38,065 nucleotides of DNA from Burkholderiales bacterium (GTDB lineage: Bacteria; Pseudomonadota; Gammaproteobacteria; Burkholderiales; UBA11063), in contig JAQUVM010000013.1 in assembly GCA_028693355.1 (NCBI GenBank), positions 1-38,065 of the forward strand, written 5' to 3'. Position numbers and translations under genes: made by a program. Every line of letters starts with the position of its first letter. The stretch's first letter is position 1. This document shows positions 19,109 through 27,336 of the stretch, in pieces. The notes under the pieces were generated by a model. It did not search any database and was not told the origin of the DNA. It saw only the letters and a list, made by a program, of their open reading frames with translations.

Positions 19109-19783
19109 ATGAATCTTTTAAAATTTAATGACAATTACACTCAGGCAGAATCTTTAGCTCAATCAGTTTCATTAGCTCTAACTGAAATTATAAAGCTTCA
19201 AGGCTACGCAACGCTTGCCGTATCGGGTGGGAAAAGCCCTATATTATTTCTACAACTATTAAGTAAAAAATCTATTGAATGGAATAAAGTCACCATAACT
19301 TTAGTTGACGAACGATTCACTGATGTCAAATCAGAAGATAGCAATGAAAATATGGTTCGTAAAAATCTTTTAATTAATAATGCCGAAACTGCATTTTTTA
19401 CTGGATTAGTAACTACAAGAGATATTATTGGCTGCATTACTAATGCAAACTTACAGATTAAATCTATAGATGTAATAGTGTTGGGTATGGGTGATGATGG
19501 TCATACAGCATCAATATTTCCATGTTGTAATGAACTAGATCATGCTTTAGAATTAGATAATGCTGTAGAAAAATATGTAGTTACAAAACCAATTTCAGCA
19601 AAATATCAAAGAATTGGCTTAAGCTTATATGGCATATTAGACAGTAAAAAAATTTTTGTAAGTATTAGCGGTTTAAATAAGTTAAACATTATTACAGAAG
19701 CTGATGCTAAGCTAACTAAAACATACCCAATTAGCTATGTTTTAGCAAATAAAAAATCTCTTGACGTATATTGGCATAATTAA
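19109..19783 (+). CDS. pgl: 6-phosphogluconolactonase
   Basis: Hydrolyses 6-phosphogluconolactone to 6-phosphogluconate. The 224-aa protein has the DevB/SOL pattern: TLAVSGGKSPILFLQLL (phosphate loop), VTITLVDERFTDVKSEDSNE and the strongly conserved VLGMGDDGHTASIFP. It is followed 15 nt later by two glucokinase genes, consistent with a glucose to 6-phosphogluconate route. The glucose-6-phosphate dehydrogenase gene is not in the window. Confidence 0.95.
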   Translation: MNLLKFNDNYTQAESLAQSVSLALTEIIKLQGYATLAVSGGKSPILFLQLLSKKSIEWNKVTITLVDERFTDVKSEDSNENMVRKNLLINNAETAFFTGLVTTRDIIGCITNANLQIKSIDVIVLGMGDDGHTASIFPCCNELDHALELDNAVEKYVVTKPISAKYQRIGLSLYGILDSKKIFVSISGLNKLNIITEADAKLTKTYPISYVLANKKSLDVYWHN

Positions 19784-19798
19784 CAAAGAATAAAATAT

Positions 19799-20788
19799 AT
19801 GATAACAAATAGTTTCCCTCGCTTAGTTGCCGATATTGGTGGCACAAATGCTCGATTTAGTTTAGAAGTTTCTCCATATAAATACGAGCACATAAAAGTA
19901 TTAGCATGTAAAGATTATAAAGATCTTGTTGAAGCCGCAAATGCATACTTATTAAGTATCGGCATAAATCATGTTGAATATGTTGGACTTGCATTACCAA
20001 CTCCAATCGTTGGCGATTCTATTTACATGGTAAATAACCCATGGCAAACCATGTCTATTTCCGAGACAAAAAAAGAACTTGGATTAAAAAACATTGTTTT
20101 CTTAAATGATTTTCACGCCCTAGCATTATCTATTCCGCATATACCTACCGATTATTTAACTAAAATTGGTGGGATCGATACAGAAGAGAATCGACCTCGT
20201 GGAGTAATTGGGCCTGGCACAGGTCTAGGCGTTGCAACTCTCATAAAACATCCAAATGGCGATTACCTAGCAGTACCGGCTGAAGGTGGACATACAACCT
20301 TTGCACCAGCTAACTTAGAAGAAATGGAATTATGGCAATTTGTTCATAGGCGTTTTAGTCATGTTTCTTTTGAAAGATTTGTATCTGGACCAGGTCTACA
20401 ACTAATATATGAAGCGGTATGTCACCAAAAACATTATAAGTTTGATCAATTACCAACTCCTGCCGAAATAACCAATCGAGCAATTAATCGAGAATGTTGG
20501 ATTTCACAATTAACCTTAGACCATTTTTGTAGAATGCTTGGAACAGTATCTAGTAATTTAGCAATAACTACAAACTCATTTGGTGGTGTCTATATCGGTG
20601 GTGGTGTTGTACCTAAAATTATTGAATATTTTAATCAATCAGACTTTCGGTGCAGATTTGAGGATAAAGGTCGTTTACGAAAATACTTAGAAAAAATTCC
20701 GGTGTATGTTATAACACATGAATTCCCAGCTTTCCTTGGCGTTAGCTATGCTCTTGATACGCTTATAAATAAGGGCTATTTACCTTAA
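19799..20788 (+). CDS. glk: Glucokinase, first tandem copy
   Basis: ATP-dependent phosphorylation of glucose. The bacterial Glk family is recognised by the phosphate-binding loop LVADIGGTNARFSLE, the glucose/catalytic segment FLNDFHALALSIP with the catalytic Asp, GPGTGLGVATL, PAEGGHTTFAP and VYIGGGVVPKI. Length 329 aa is normal. A near-duplicate starts 10 nt downstream. Confidence 0.95.
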   Translation: MITNSFPRLVADIGGTNARFSLEVSPYKYEHIKVLACKDYKDLVEAANAYLLSIGINHVEYVGLALPTPIVGDSIYMVNNPWQTMSISETKKELGLKNIVFLNDFHALALSIPHIPTDYLTKIGGIDTEENRPRGVIGPGTGLGVATLIKHPNGDYLAVPAEGGHTTFAPANLEEMELWQFVHRRFSHVSFERFVSGPGLQLIYEAVCHQKHYKFDQLPTPAEITNRAINRECWISQLTLDHFCRMLGTVSSNLAITTNSFGGVYIGGGVVPKIIEYFNQSDFRCRFEDKGRLRKYLEKIPVYVITHEFPAFLGVSYALDTLINKGYLP

Positions 20789-20798
20789 GGAACTTAAA

Positions 20799-21791
20799 AT
20801 GAATCTAACTTTCCCACGTTTGGTTAGTGATATTGGTGGCACAAATGCTCGCTTTGCTATTGAGGTAGCTCCATACATTTACGAAGATATAAAAACATAC
20901 CAGTGTAATGACTATAAAACACTAGCAGAAGCCATTACAACATATTTAATTACTACTAGTCATACAGATATAAAACATGCAGCCCTAGCAGTGCCATCGC
21001 CAATTGTTGATGATACATTATTTATGGTAAATAGCCCTTGGCACTTATCATCAATGTCACAAACTCAAAAAGATGCAAAATTAGATAGCTTAATTTTTTT
21101 AAATGACTTTCATGCCCTAGCCTTATCAATCCCTCATATTCCAGCAGATGGTGTAATAAAAATAGCAGGTACTGAAACTAACAGAGGTAAACCAATCGCA
21201 ATCATTGGCCCAGGTACAGGGCTTGGAATGGCTACATTAATTAAACACCCTATAAATGAAGAATATTTTGCTATACCTGCAGAGGGAGGACGCTCTAGCT
21301 TTGTTGCCGTTTCTGAAGAAGAGTTTGACTTATGGAATTTTTGCCATCGTAGGTTTCACCATGTTTCAACAGAACGTATGTTATCTGGCCCTGGACTACA
21401 ACTCATTTATGAAGCTGTTTGTAGTATTAATAATATAGCAATTGAAAATAATATTCCTACACCAAATCAAATTACTGAGCGAGGAATAAATAATACTTGT
21501 TTTATATGCAAGCAAACTATTGATCACTTTTGTAGAATTTTTGGCACTTTTACTTCCAATTTAGCATGCATTACAAGCTCATTTGGTGGAATATATATCG
21601 GTGGCGGAATAATTCCTCAAATACTTGATTACTTTATGCAATCAGATTTTCTAAATCGTTTTTATGACAAAGGAAGATATCGCTCATATCTTGAAAAAAT
21701 GCCTATTTATGTAATTACACATAAGTACCCTGCAATGTTAGGCTCAAGTTATGCTCTAGATACCTATTTAAATAAACAATACATTCCATAA
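20799..21791 (+). CDS. glk: Glucokinase, second tandem copy
   Basis: Paralogue of the preceding gene, aligning end to end (330 aa) with all active-site segments kept: LVSDIGGTNARFAIE, FLNDFHALALSIP, GPGTGLGMATL, PAEGGRSSF, IYIGGGIIPQI. One visible change is PAEGGH to PAEGGR, close to the sugar-binding region. AAGGA before the ATG gives a good ribosome binding site. A tandem duplication in which both copies look functional; different sugar preference is possible. Confidence 0.93.
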   Translation: MNLTFPRLVSDIGGTNARFAIEVAPYIYEDIKTYQCNDYKTLAEAITTYLITTSHTDIKHAALAVPSPIVDDTLFMVNSPWHLSSMSQTQKDAKLDSLIFLNDFHALALSIPHIPADGVIKIAGTETNRGKPIAIIGPGTGLGMATLIKHPINEEYFAIPAEGGRSSFVAVSEEEFDLWNFCHRRFHHVSTERMLSGPGLQLIYEAVCSINNIAIENNIPTPNQITERGINNTCFICKQTIDHFCRIFGTFTSNLACITSSFGGIYIGGGIIPQILDYFMQSDFLNRFYDKGRYRSYLEKMPIYVITHKYPAMLGSSYALDTYLNKQYIP

Positions 21792-21803
21792 TATGATCTC
21801 AAT

Positions 21804-22817
21804 ATGCTCAATCTAAAAAACTTACTCTCTATTATAACTTTATGGATAATAATATCTTCTTGCACGGTATTACCTGATTATTTTGGCAATACAAAAACCA
21901 ATCAATGGATGGGACAAAATAAATCATTAATTGAAAGCAAAAATTTATCACAAATAACTATACCTGGAACTTATGCAAGTGGCTCTTATACCATCAATAA
22001 ATATTCACAAATATGCCATGGAGAATTAATTAGCGATAATAATAACGCTCAAATATATAAGCTACTATCTGAAAATGAGAGCTTAAATATGCAGCAATTA
22101 ACCAATGCATTTGTTACTATTAAGTACCCACTTTCAAAACAGTTAGATCGCGGGGTGAGGTACTTTAATTTATCACTATGTATACAAAATGATCAAATAT
22201 TTACTTCAAATATGTATCTTGGAGAAACTTTTAATAACATAAATAAACAAATATTAAAATTTTTAAGTAAGCATCCAAAAGAAATAATTATAATAGATCT
22301 AGATGATAACCTTTGGGATGAAAAAGGATTAATGTCTGAACAAAATATAGATATAATATATCAAAATATTATAGATAATTATGATAGTTTCATAATAAAG
22401 AAATCAGCTACCACATCATTTAACATTGGTAATATTATGAAGCAAAATAGCAGAATATTAATCGCTTCAAATAATCCTTCGCTATATAAGCATGATGAAA
22501 TATGGCACAAAGATAAGTTATTTGTAGAAACATCATCTAAGCATTGGGCTACAATTAAGAAATTAACCAACTTACAAATTGCATTGGAAACTATACCTAA
22601 TTTAGAAAGTAGTAATAACTTTACGTTAACTCCAATCTATTCTTATTATGATCCATCTCTTACTTCTGTAGATGAGATTAATAATCAATTTAACAATCAA
22701 TTAATAGCTGATTATTTACTAATTTTACCAGAAAGTGCTAACTTTAATATAATTGTAGGTGATGGACACAGCATTGATGCTATTACTAAATTTGCCACTA
22801 GAAATTTTAATGATTAG
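21804..22817 (+). CDS. PI-PLC-like lipoprotein, probably catalytically inactive
   Basis: 337 aa with a lipoprotein signal peptide (lipobox ISSC, Cys20). The fold pattern of the phosphatidylinositol-specific phospholipase C X domain follows: ITIPGTYASGSYT (50-62), QLDRGVRYFNLSLCI (113-127) and KEIIIIDLDDN. In active enzymes the first motif is GTHDS and a second His follows the GVRYxD strand. Here the first is Tyr57 (GTYAS) and no His stands in the second place (FTSNMYLG), so general acid/base catalysis should be lost. A binding or structural role is possible. It lies 12 nt after the second glucokinase. Confidence 0.7.
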   Translation: MLNLKNLLSIITLWIIISSCTVLPDYFGNTKTNQWMGQNKSLIESKNLSQITIPGTYASGSYTINKYSQICHGELISDNNNAQIYKLLSENESLNMQQLTNAFVTIKYPLSKQLDRGVRYFNLSLCIQNDQIFTSNMYLGETFNNINKQILKFLSKHPKEIIIIDLDDNLWDEKGLMSEQNIDIIYQNIIDNYDSFIIKKSATTSFNIGNIMKQNSRILIASNNPSLYKHDEIWHKDKLFVETSSKHWATIKKLTNLQIALETIPNLESSNNFTLTPIYSYYDPSLTSVDEINNQFNNQLIADYLLILPESANFNIIVGDGHSIDAITKFATRNFND

Positions 22818-22840
22818 TAGATGAAAGCCATTCAATAAAA

Positions 22841-22907
22841 GCAGGCTTTTAACCATATATTCAAAACTTTATATGTAAAATATAAAGGCATTAAGTTAAA
22901 AGTCTGC
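22841..22907. repeat. Nested stem-loop between convergent genes
   Basis: Outer arms GCAGGCTTTTAAC (22841-22853) and GTTAAAAGTCTGC (22895-22907) pair over 13 positions with one G-T wobble. Inside, CTTTATAT / ATATAAAG (22867-22874, 22880-22887) forms a second perfect 8-bp hairpin. It may act as a terminator for both convergent genes or be a small palindromic repeat element. Confidence 0.6.
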
Positions 22908-22964
22908 ATTCTTATAATTTTTAATTTTGATCTATTGTAAGTAAGCTCACAAAAAGATTATTCG

Positions 22965-23543
22965 TTATAAATGGGGATTTTCATCTGAAAATCCTTCAGT
23001 AGTACCCTCAGGTCTAGCAAAAGCTGCGCCTCCCATACTAGCAATAGCACTAAGCAAAAATGCGATACTCATCGCCATAGATAATTCGCTAAAGTCTTCA
23101 GCATCTTGATTTGAATTTATTTCAACATTACCAGTCGCATTATCTGCACTTAAAGTTATATTATTTACGCTTCCACTAACTACATTTGTAAATCCACCAA
23201 CAATAGTTCCTGCGGCTGTAGCTGTTACAAAAACTGTAATAAGCGTTGCTAGACCCCAAGCTAGTAATCCATGCATAATACGATTTTTGTATTGAAAACA
23301 ACAAGAAATTTTACCAGCTACCCACCCTCCTAAGAGCATTGAAGTACATCCACTTATAGTTAGCCAAATAATAGAGCACGTGCTAATTTTAGTAAGAGTA
23401 TCAGGCTTAACCCTAAAACTAGATAGGCCCATACCAATACCTAAAAAGTTTAATACAATCTCAGCACTCAAAGCTACTACTGTTCCACCAAGCACTGCCC
23501 AAGTTATTATTTTATAATTATGATTATGAGAAATTAAATTCAT
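22965..23543 (-). CDS. Four-span membrane protein of unknown function
   Basis: 192 aa with hydrophobic segments at about 13-36, 50-75, 88-115 and 158-176. Glycine-rich helices (LGGTVVALSAEIVL, MLLGGWVAGKI, AAGTIVGGF) and a Ser/Asn-rich loop between spans 3 and 4 are visible. I do not recognise a family with certainty; similar small membrane proteins are annotated as hypothetical in many proteobacteria. A good ribosome binding site (AAGGAG on the minus strand) precedes the ATG. Upstream lies a 24-bp palindrome. Confidence 0.7.
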   Translation of the reverse strand: MNLISHNHNYKIITWAVLGGTVVALSAEIVLNFLGIGMGLSSFRVKPDTLTKISTCSIIWLTISGCTSMLLGGWVAGKISCCFQYKNRIMHGLLAWGLATLITVFVTATAAGTIVGGFTNVVSGSVNNITLSADNATGNVEINSNQDAEDFSELSMAMSIAFLLSAIASMGGAAFARPEGTTEGFSDENPHL

Positions 23544-23580
23544 AAACTACTCCTTAAGTATGTTAATAAAAAGTTAAGTT

Positions 23581-23604
23581 ATATAACTAATTTATTAGTT
23601 ATAT
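23581..23604. promoter_or_regulatory. 24-bp palindrome upstream of the membrane protein gene
   Basis: Perfect arms ATATAACTAAT / ATTAGTTATAT around TT. Being 38 bp upstream of the minus-strand start it is placed like an operator; as a hairpin it would lack a stable loop. The 318-nt gap 23544-23861 holds this and a repeated motif, but no gene that I can see. Confidence 0.5.
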
Positions 23605-23636
23605 TGTACTTTAACAGATAAGCATAATATGTTTTA

Positions 23637-23757
23637 CCATAGATCTTGGTAGTAAGTATTAGCCTAAATACTAAGGTTTAGAGCAGCATTATGAGAGGTT
23701 TTCCCAAAGAGTTTAGAAGTAATTTTATACCGTAGAATTGTAACACCATAGATCTTG
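23637..23757. repeat. Direct repeat ACCATAGATCTTG, two copies
   Basis: The 13-mer occurs at 23637-23649 and 23745-23757, 108 bp apart, in the gap between divergent genes. The first copy lies within TACCA-N7-TGGTA, an inverted repeat. A TATAAT at 23828-23833 lies downstream of both, so they may be regulator sites for the KGG gene. Confidence 0.45.
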
Positions 23758-23861
23758 TAAATTAATTTTCATCAGCATATAATGCTTAACGTAGATAAAT
23801 TAAGAGATTTTGTCTTATTTTACTGCGTATAATTAAATTTTTTAATATCTAGGAGTTAATC

Positions 23862-24134
23862 ATGACAACAAATAATCGTAATAATTCTAATGTTCATCAA
23901 AAAGAAGACGCTAACAGGGATTTCTCTGAAAAACAAAACAATAACTCAAATAAAGGTTTTGATGAAATGGACTCGTCAAAACAACGTAATGCTGCCAGCA
24001 AAGGAGGTAAAGATTCTAATCATGAATTTGATTCTGAAAATGGAAAAAATTCTGACCAAAAAGACGGCAAACATAACTCTAATAACGCTAATAAATCAAG
24101 AGATGAAGACGATAGAGATGATCGTAATAGATAA
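23862..24134 (+). CDS. KGG-motif stress-type hydrophilic protein
   Basis: 90 aa, extremely hydrophilic and rich in Asn, Asp, Lys and Ser, without hydrophobic core, so probably disordered. The segment NKGFDEMDSSKQRNAASKGG matches the GFxxMDxxKQRxIAxKGG pattern of the KGG / stress-induced acidophilic repeat family (YciG-like). AGGAG lies 6 nt before the ATG and TATAAT lies at 23828-23833. A strong terminator follows. Biochemical role unknown. Confidence 0.75.
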   Translation: MTTNNRNNSNVHQKEDANRDFSEKQNNNSNKGFDEMDSSKQRNAASKGGKDSNHEFDSENGKNSDQKDGKHNSNNANKSRDEDDRDDRNR

Positions 24135-24140
24135 TCCAAT

Positions 24141-24173
24141 AAATAAGAGCCAGAATTGTTCTGGCTCTTATTT
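24141..24173 (+). terminator. Terminator after the KGG gene
   Basis: A perfect 15-bp stem with a 3-nt loop (TTG); the core arms are AAGAGCCAGAA / TTCTGGCTCTT, with AT-rich flanks. It begins 6 nt after the stop codon. Confidence 0.82.
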
Positions 24174-24265
24174 ATTAATTACATAATATCCATTGACTAT
24201 TATTCTGCAAAACATATTTTGTTTAATGGCTTTGGTTATTTAATCAATCTTTTAAAGGAAGAATC

Positions 24266-24436
24266 ATGTATCCACCAAATAACTCCCCACTCTCTCCATA
24301 TTACTTGCAAACTAGTAATGATCTCTTTTATGAACATGAAGATGCAATTGAAACTACCTGGAAAAATTTTAATTCTGAAGAGGAGACTTTACATAATATT
24401 TGTAATGCTGATTTAGTTCATCGTAATAAATATTAA
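24266..24436 (+). CDS. Small acidic protein of unknown function (56 aa)
   Basis: The ATG at 24266 has a good ribosome binding site (AAAGGAAG, about 5 nt spacing). The frame runs 56 codons to TAA and is followed 40 nt later by a terminator. The product (MYPPNNSPLSPYYLQTSNDL...) is acidic with no membrane segment or recognisable domain. Together with the KGG gene it looks like a pair of small stress proteins, but that is inference. Confidence 0.55.
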   Translation: MYPPNNSPLSPYYLQTSNDLFYEHEDAIETTWKNFNSEEETLHNICNADLVHRNKY

Positions 24437-24476
24437 TTCTCAAATTCGGATAGTAACTATGAATAATCCCATTAAG

Positions 24477-24504
24477 AAAAGCTTAGAATAACTCTAAGCT
24501 TTTT
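24477..24504. terminator. Terminator after the 56-aa gene
   Basis: An 11-bp stem (AAAAGCTTAGA / TCTAAGCTTTT, loop ATAAC), with A's on one side and T's on the other, so it can act in both directions. The following 24505-24712 is AT-rich with no gene that I can see. Confidence 0.85.
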
Positions 24505-24712
24505 AATTTAGGTTAATCCACTATGTTTCTTAACTTAGTATTTGGCAATCATTAGCAATTTATTTTTACGTCAATATAGCTAATAAAATTACTTTAATTT
24601 GATCGTTAAATGAACACTAAAATAAATAGATAAAATTTAAAAATTGGTGAGAATAAGTTGTGAAGTTTATTTTTTGTATTTTGCTAAATTTGGCTGAAAG
24701 CCTTGATTTAAT

Positions 24713-24758
<46 letters not shown>

Positions 24759-24874
24759 TTAAAAACGGGAAAACTGCATATTAAGACACAATCAGACAAT
24801 TTACAACAAATCAAGTTATAACAGTATGTTACTATTTTAAATTCACCTCATTTAACTATAAAGTTCTGTCATGG

Positions 24875-24900
24875 CTCAAATTTTTTGAGTACATTAGTAC
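24875..24900. promoter_or_regulatory. Palindromes just upstream of the integrase
   Basis: CTCAAA-TTT-TTTGAG (24875-24889) and GTAC-ATTA-GTAC (24889-24900) lie back to back, ending 19 nt before the integrase ATG. They could be integrase arm sites or an autoregulatory operator. Confidence 0.4.
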
Positions 24901-24919
24901 AAATTTTAAGGTTAAAAAC

Positions 24920-26095
24920 ATGACAAAAATTCAAATATCAGAAAAATATGGCGCTAACGTTCAAATGTATAATAAGAAAAATGGAGACATCTCTTATTAT
25001 GCATGTTACTTAAACCCCAATAATTTAGATAAAAATGGTCGCCCAATTAGAGAAAGAGTTCTAGTAGGAAATAAAAGTGAAGGTATTACTCAAGCTCAAG
25101 TAAAATCAATCAGCATTGAACTTAGGCTCAAAGCAGAAAGAGGTGAAAAAACATCATATACTAAAAATGAAAAGATTACTCTTCTAGAACTATCAGAGTT
25201 CTATTTTATTAGTAAGAGAAAAGAAAAGTTAAACCCATTTTCCAACAACGAAGAACAAAGTAAAAATGCTGAGAAGAATATCAAAAATGATGAATCTAGA
25301 TATCGAAATCATTTATCTATTTTTTCTAATAGAAATCCTGAAGAACTCGACGAAGACGAAATATATGAACATACATGCCGATTAAAAAACTTAGGTTTAG
25401 CAGATAGTACAGTCAATAGTATTCTAATCCTTCTAAATGCAATACTTAACCTAGGAATTAAAAAGAAATTAATAACAGTCAAATCAGATATTACGAAAAT
25501 AAAAGGCGTAGATAATGCACGAGAACGGTATCTTACTATTGAAGAAATCCAAAAATTACAAGAGCAGCTTATCGATAGTCCAATTCTTGATATATTTGTT
25601 AAACTATCACTTTCCACAGGAGGTAGACTTGATACTATTAGACACATCAAAGTAAAAGATATTAATTTTGACACAAATATTATCATTTTAAATGATTATA
25701 AAAATATAGCTGCAGGAGGTAATAAACCAAGGTATAACGGATACTTCACCAATAACTTAAAATTGCAATTATTAAATTTCATAAGAAATAAAAAACACGA
25801 TGACTATATATTTTCTCTACCCTATAACAGTAAACCTCTTAGTAAAGAATACTTTCAAAAAAAGTTAAAAATAATATTTGACAATTTATTTAACAAAGAT
25901 ATTAAAGACCCTAAGTATATAATCGTGATACATTCATTACGGCACACATTCGCAAGTCATTTAGCTATAAAAGGAACCACATTATATAAGATACAAAAAC
26001 TATTAAACCATTCAACACCCAAGATGACACAAAGATACGCACACCTAGATCCTAAATTTGGAAGCTCTGAAATAAATAAACTCAGCTTTTTATAA
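24920..26095 (+). CDS. int: Tyrosine recombinase (site-specific integrase)
   Basis: 391 aa. An N-terminal arm-binding region and a SAM-like core-binding domain (about 85-190) precede the catalytic domain. Catalytic residues are visible: Arg236 (STGGRLDTIRH), His338 and Arg341 in IHSLRHTFASHL, His364 in LLNHST and the nucleophile Tyr373 in TQRYAHLDP. The position beside the tRNA-fMet fragment supports a role in integration at that tRNA. AAGG precedes the ATG. No truncation is seen. Confidence 0.95.
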   Translation: MTKIQISEKYGANVQMYNKKNGDISYYACYLNPNNLDKNGRPIRERVLVGNKSEGITQAQVKSISIELRLKAERGEKTSYTKNEKITLLELSEFYFISKRKEKLNPFSNNEEQSKNAEKNIKNDESRYRNHLSIFSNRNPEELDEDEIYEHTCRLKNLGLADSTVNSILILLNAILNLGIKKKLITVKSDITKIKGVDNARERYLTIEEIQKLQEQLIDSPILDIFVKLSLSTGGRLDTIRHIKVKDINFDTNIIILNDYKNIAAGGNKPRYNGYFTNNLKLQLLNFIRNKKHDDYIFSLPYNSKPLSKEYFQKKLKIIFDNLFNKDIKDPKYIIVIHSLRHTFASHLAIKGTTLYKIQKLLNHSTPKMTQRYAHLDPKFGSSEINKLSFL

Positions 26096-26146
26096 TAGTT
26101 TCATTTTTAATTAAGTTTGGTAGCATTTTCTACAAAGGATATAAAT

Positions 26147-27214
26147 ATGATACCAAACAAATCATCTCAAAAACGCTTTTTCTGGCTCAAACTATATCAC
26201 GACTTCTTTAACCGAGATGAAATTCGTATTATTGAATCTCAACCCAATGGTAAAGATTACATAATCTTTTACTTGAAGCTAATGCTTAAATCTATCAATG
26301 ATAATGGCAAGCTACTATTCAAAGACACAATACCATATACCCCTGAAATGCTAGCATCAATAACTAATACGAGCATTGATACTGTTCGTGTGGCAATTGA
26401 TGCTTTTGCTAAACTTGGACTAATAACTATGCTGGATGACGGTGCATTATTCATGCAAGAAGTTCAAAAAATGGTTGGTTCTGAAACAGCTGATGCTGAA
26501 CGCATGAGAGTTAAACGAGCCGCTGATAAATCACAATTAAAATTAACTCAAAAGAACAAGAAACAGACACAATCCGAACATTGTTCGAAAAATGTTACGC
26601 TAGAGAATAAGAGTATAGAGTTAAAGAGTAAAGATAATATACCCCCATATATCCCCCATTCTGATAATTCAAACAATAAATTTGGGGTTATTGGTATTTG
26701 GTTAGAACATATTGCTGATATTGGCTTAAGTTTTACTGATGATGAAATATTAGCTATTTCAGAATTTGCTAAATATAAGTCTGAATCTGGTCAATCTATC
26801 ACTAGTCAACAAATTAAACTGATATTGCAAAATCTTAATGCTCATAAAAAAACTGGTTACGACATTTGCCGTATGATAAGACATTCAATTGCTAGTGGTT
26901 ATAAGGGTGTTATGACACCTACTAAGGATTTTTTAATTAATGTTAATAAGCCTGTAGTTAGGACTGGAAAATATCCATCATCTGAATACATCACCCCAGA
27001 GAATCAAGCGCAAAAATATGATTTACGTAATTATTTAGAGCGTTGTTATATGCGTGATATGGTTGACCCACGTACAGGTACTGCATTAACTGATTCACAA
27101 AAATCATTATTTAACGCACACTTCTTACGTTGTAAATCAATGTCAATTAGCATTACAGATTACATCTATCGTAATGAAGTTATGACTGGTATTTGTTTAT
27201 TGGATCAGCCTTAG
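26147..27214 (+). CDS. Phage replisome-organizer-type replication protein
   Basis: The N-terminal about 120 aa match the phage replisome organizer pattern: KRFFWLKLYHDFFNRDEIRI, DYIIFYLKLMLKSINDNGKL, YTPEMLASITNTSIDTVRVA and GLITMLDDGALFM, a winged-helix origin-binding type domain. A polar linker and a helical C-terminal region (185-355) follow. I start it at ATG 26147, because AAGGA lies 7 nt upstream. The presence of such a gene suggests the excised element can replicate. It is directly followed by the hairpin block, which might hold its origin. Confidence 0.78.
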   Translation: MIPNKSSQKRFFWLKLYHDFFNRDEIRIIESQPNGKDYIIFYLKLMLKSINDNGKLLFKDTIPYTPEMLASITNTSIDTVRVAIDAFAKLGLITMLDDGALFMQEVQKMVGSETADAERMRVKRAADKSQLKLTQKNKKQTQSEHCSKNVTLENKSIELKSKDNIPPYIPHSDNSNNKFGVIGIWLEHIADIGLSFTDDEILAISEFAKYKSESGQSITSQQIKLILQNLNAHKKTGYDICRMIRHSIASGYKGVMTPTKDFLINVNKPVVRTGKYPSSEYITPENQAQKYDLRNYLERCYMRDMVDPRTGTALTDSQKSLFNAHFLRCKSMSISITDYIYRNEVMTGICLLDQP

Positions 27215-27336
27215 AATGGTGCTGATGCAATTTCAAAACCAGCTTCGATTAATTAACCAGATTTGTTTGTATAAGAGTGATTCATTATGAATAACATACA
27301 ATCATATCAATCAAATGGCTGGTTAATATGTAGAGG

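Noticed and set aside
24156..24416. 86-codon ORF in another frame over the small protein gene
   Set aside because: It starts inside the terminator hairpin of the KGG gene and lacks a ribosome binding site; the 56-aa frame at 24266 has one.
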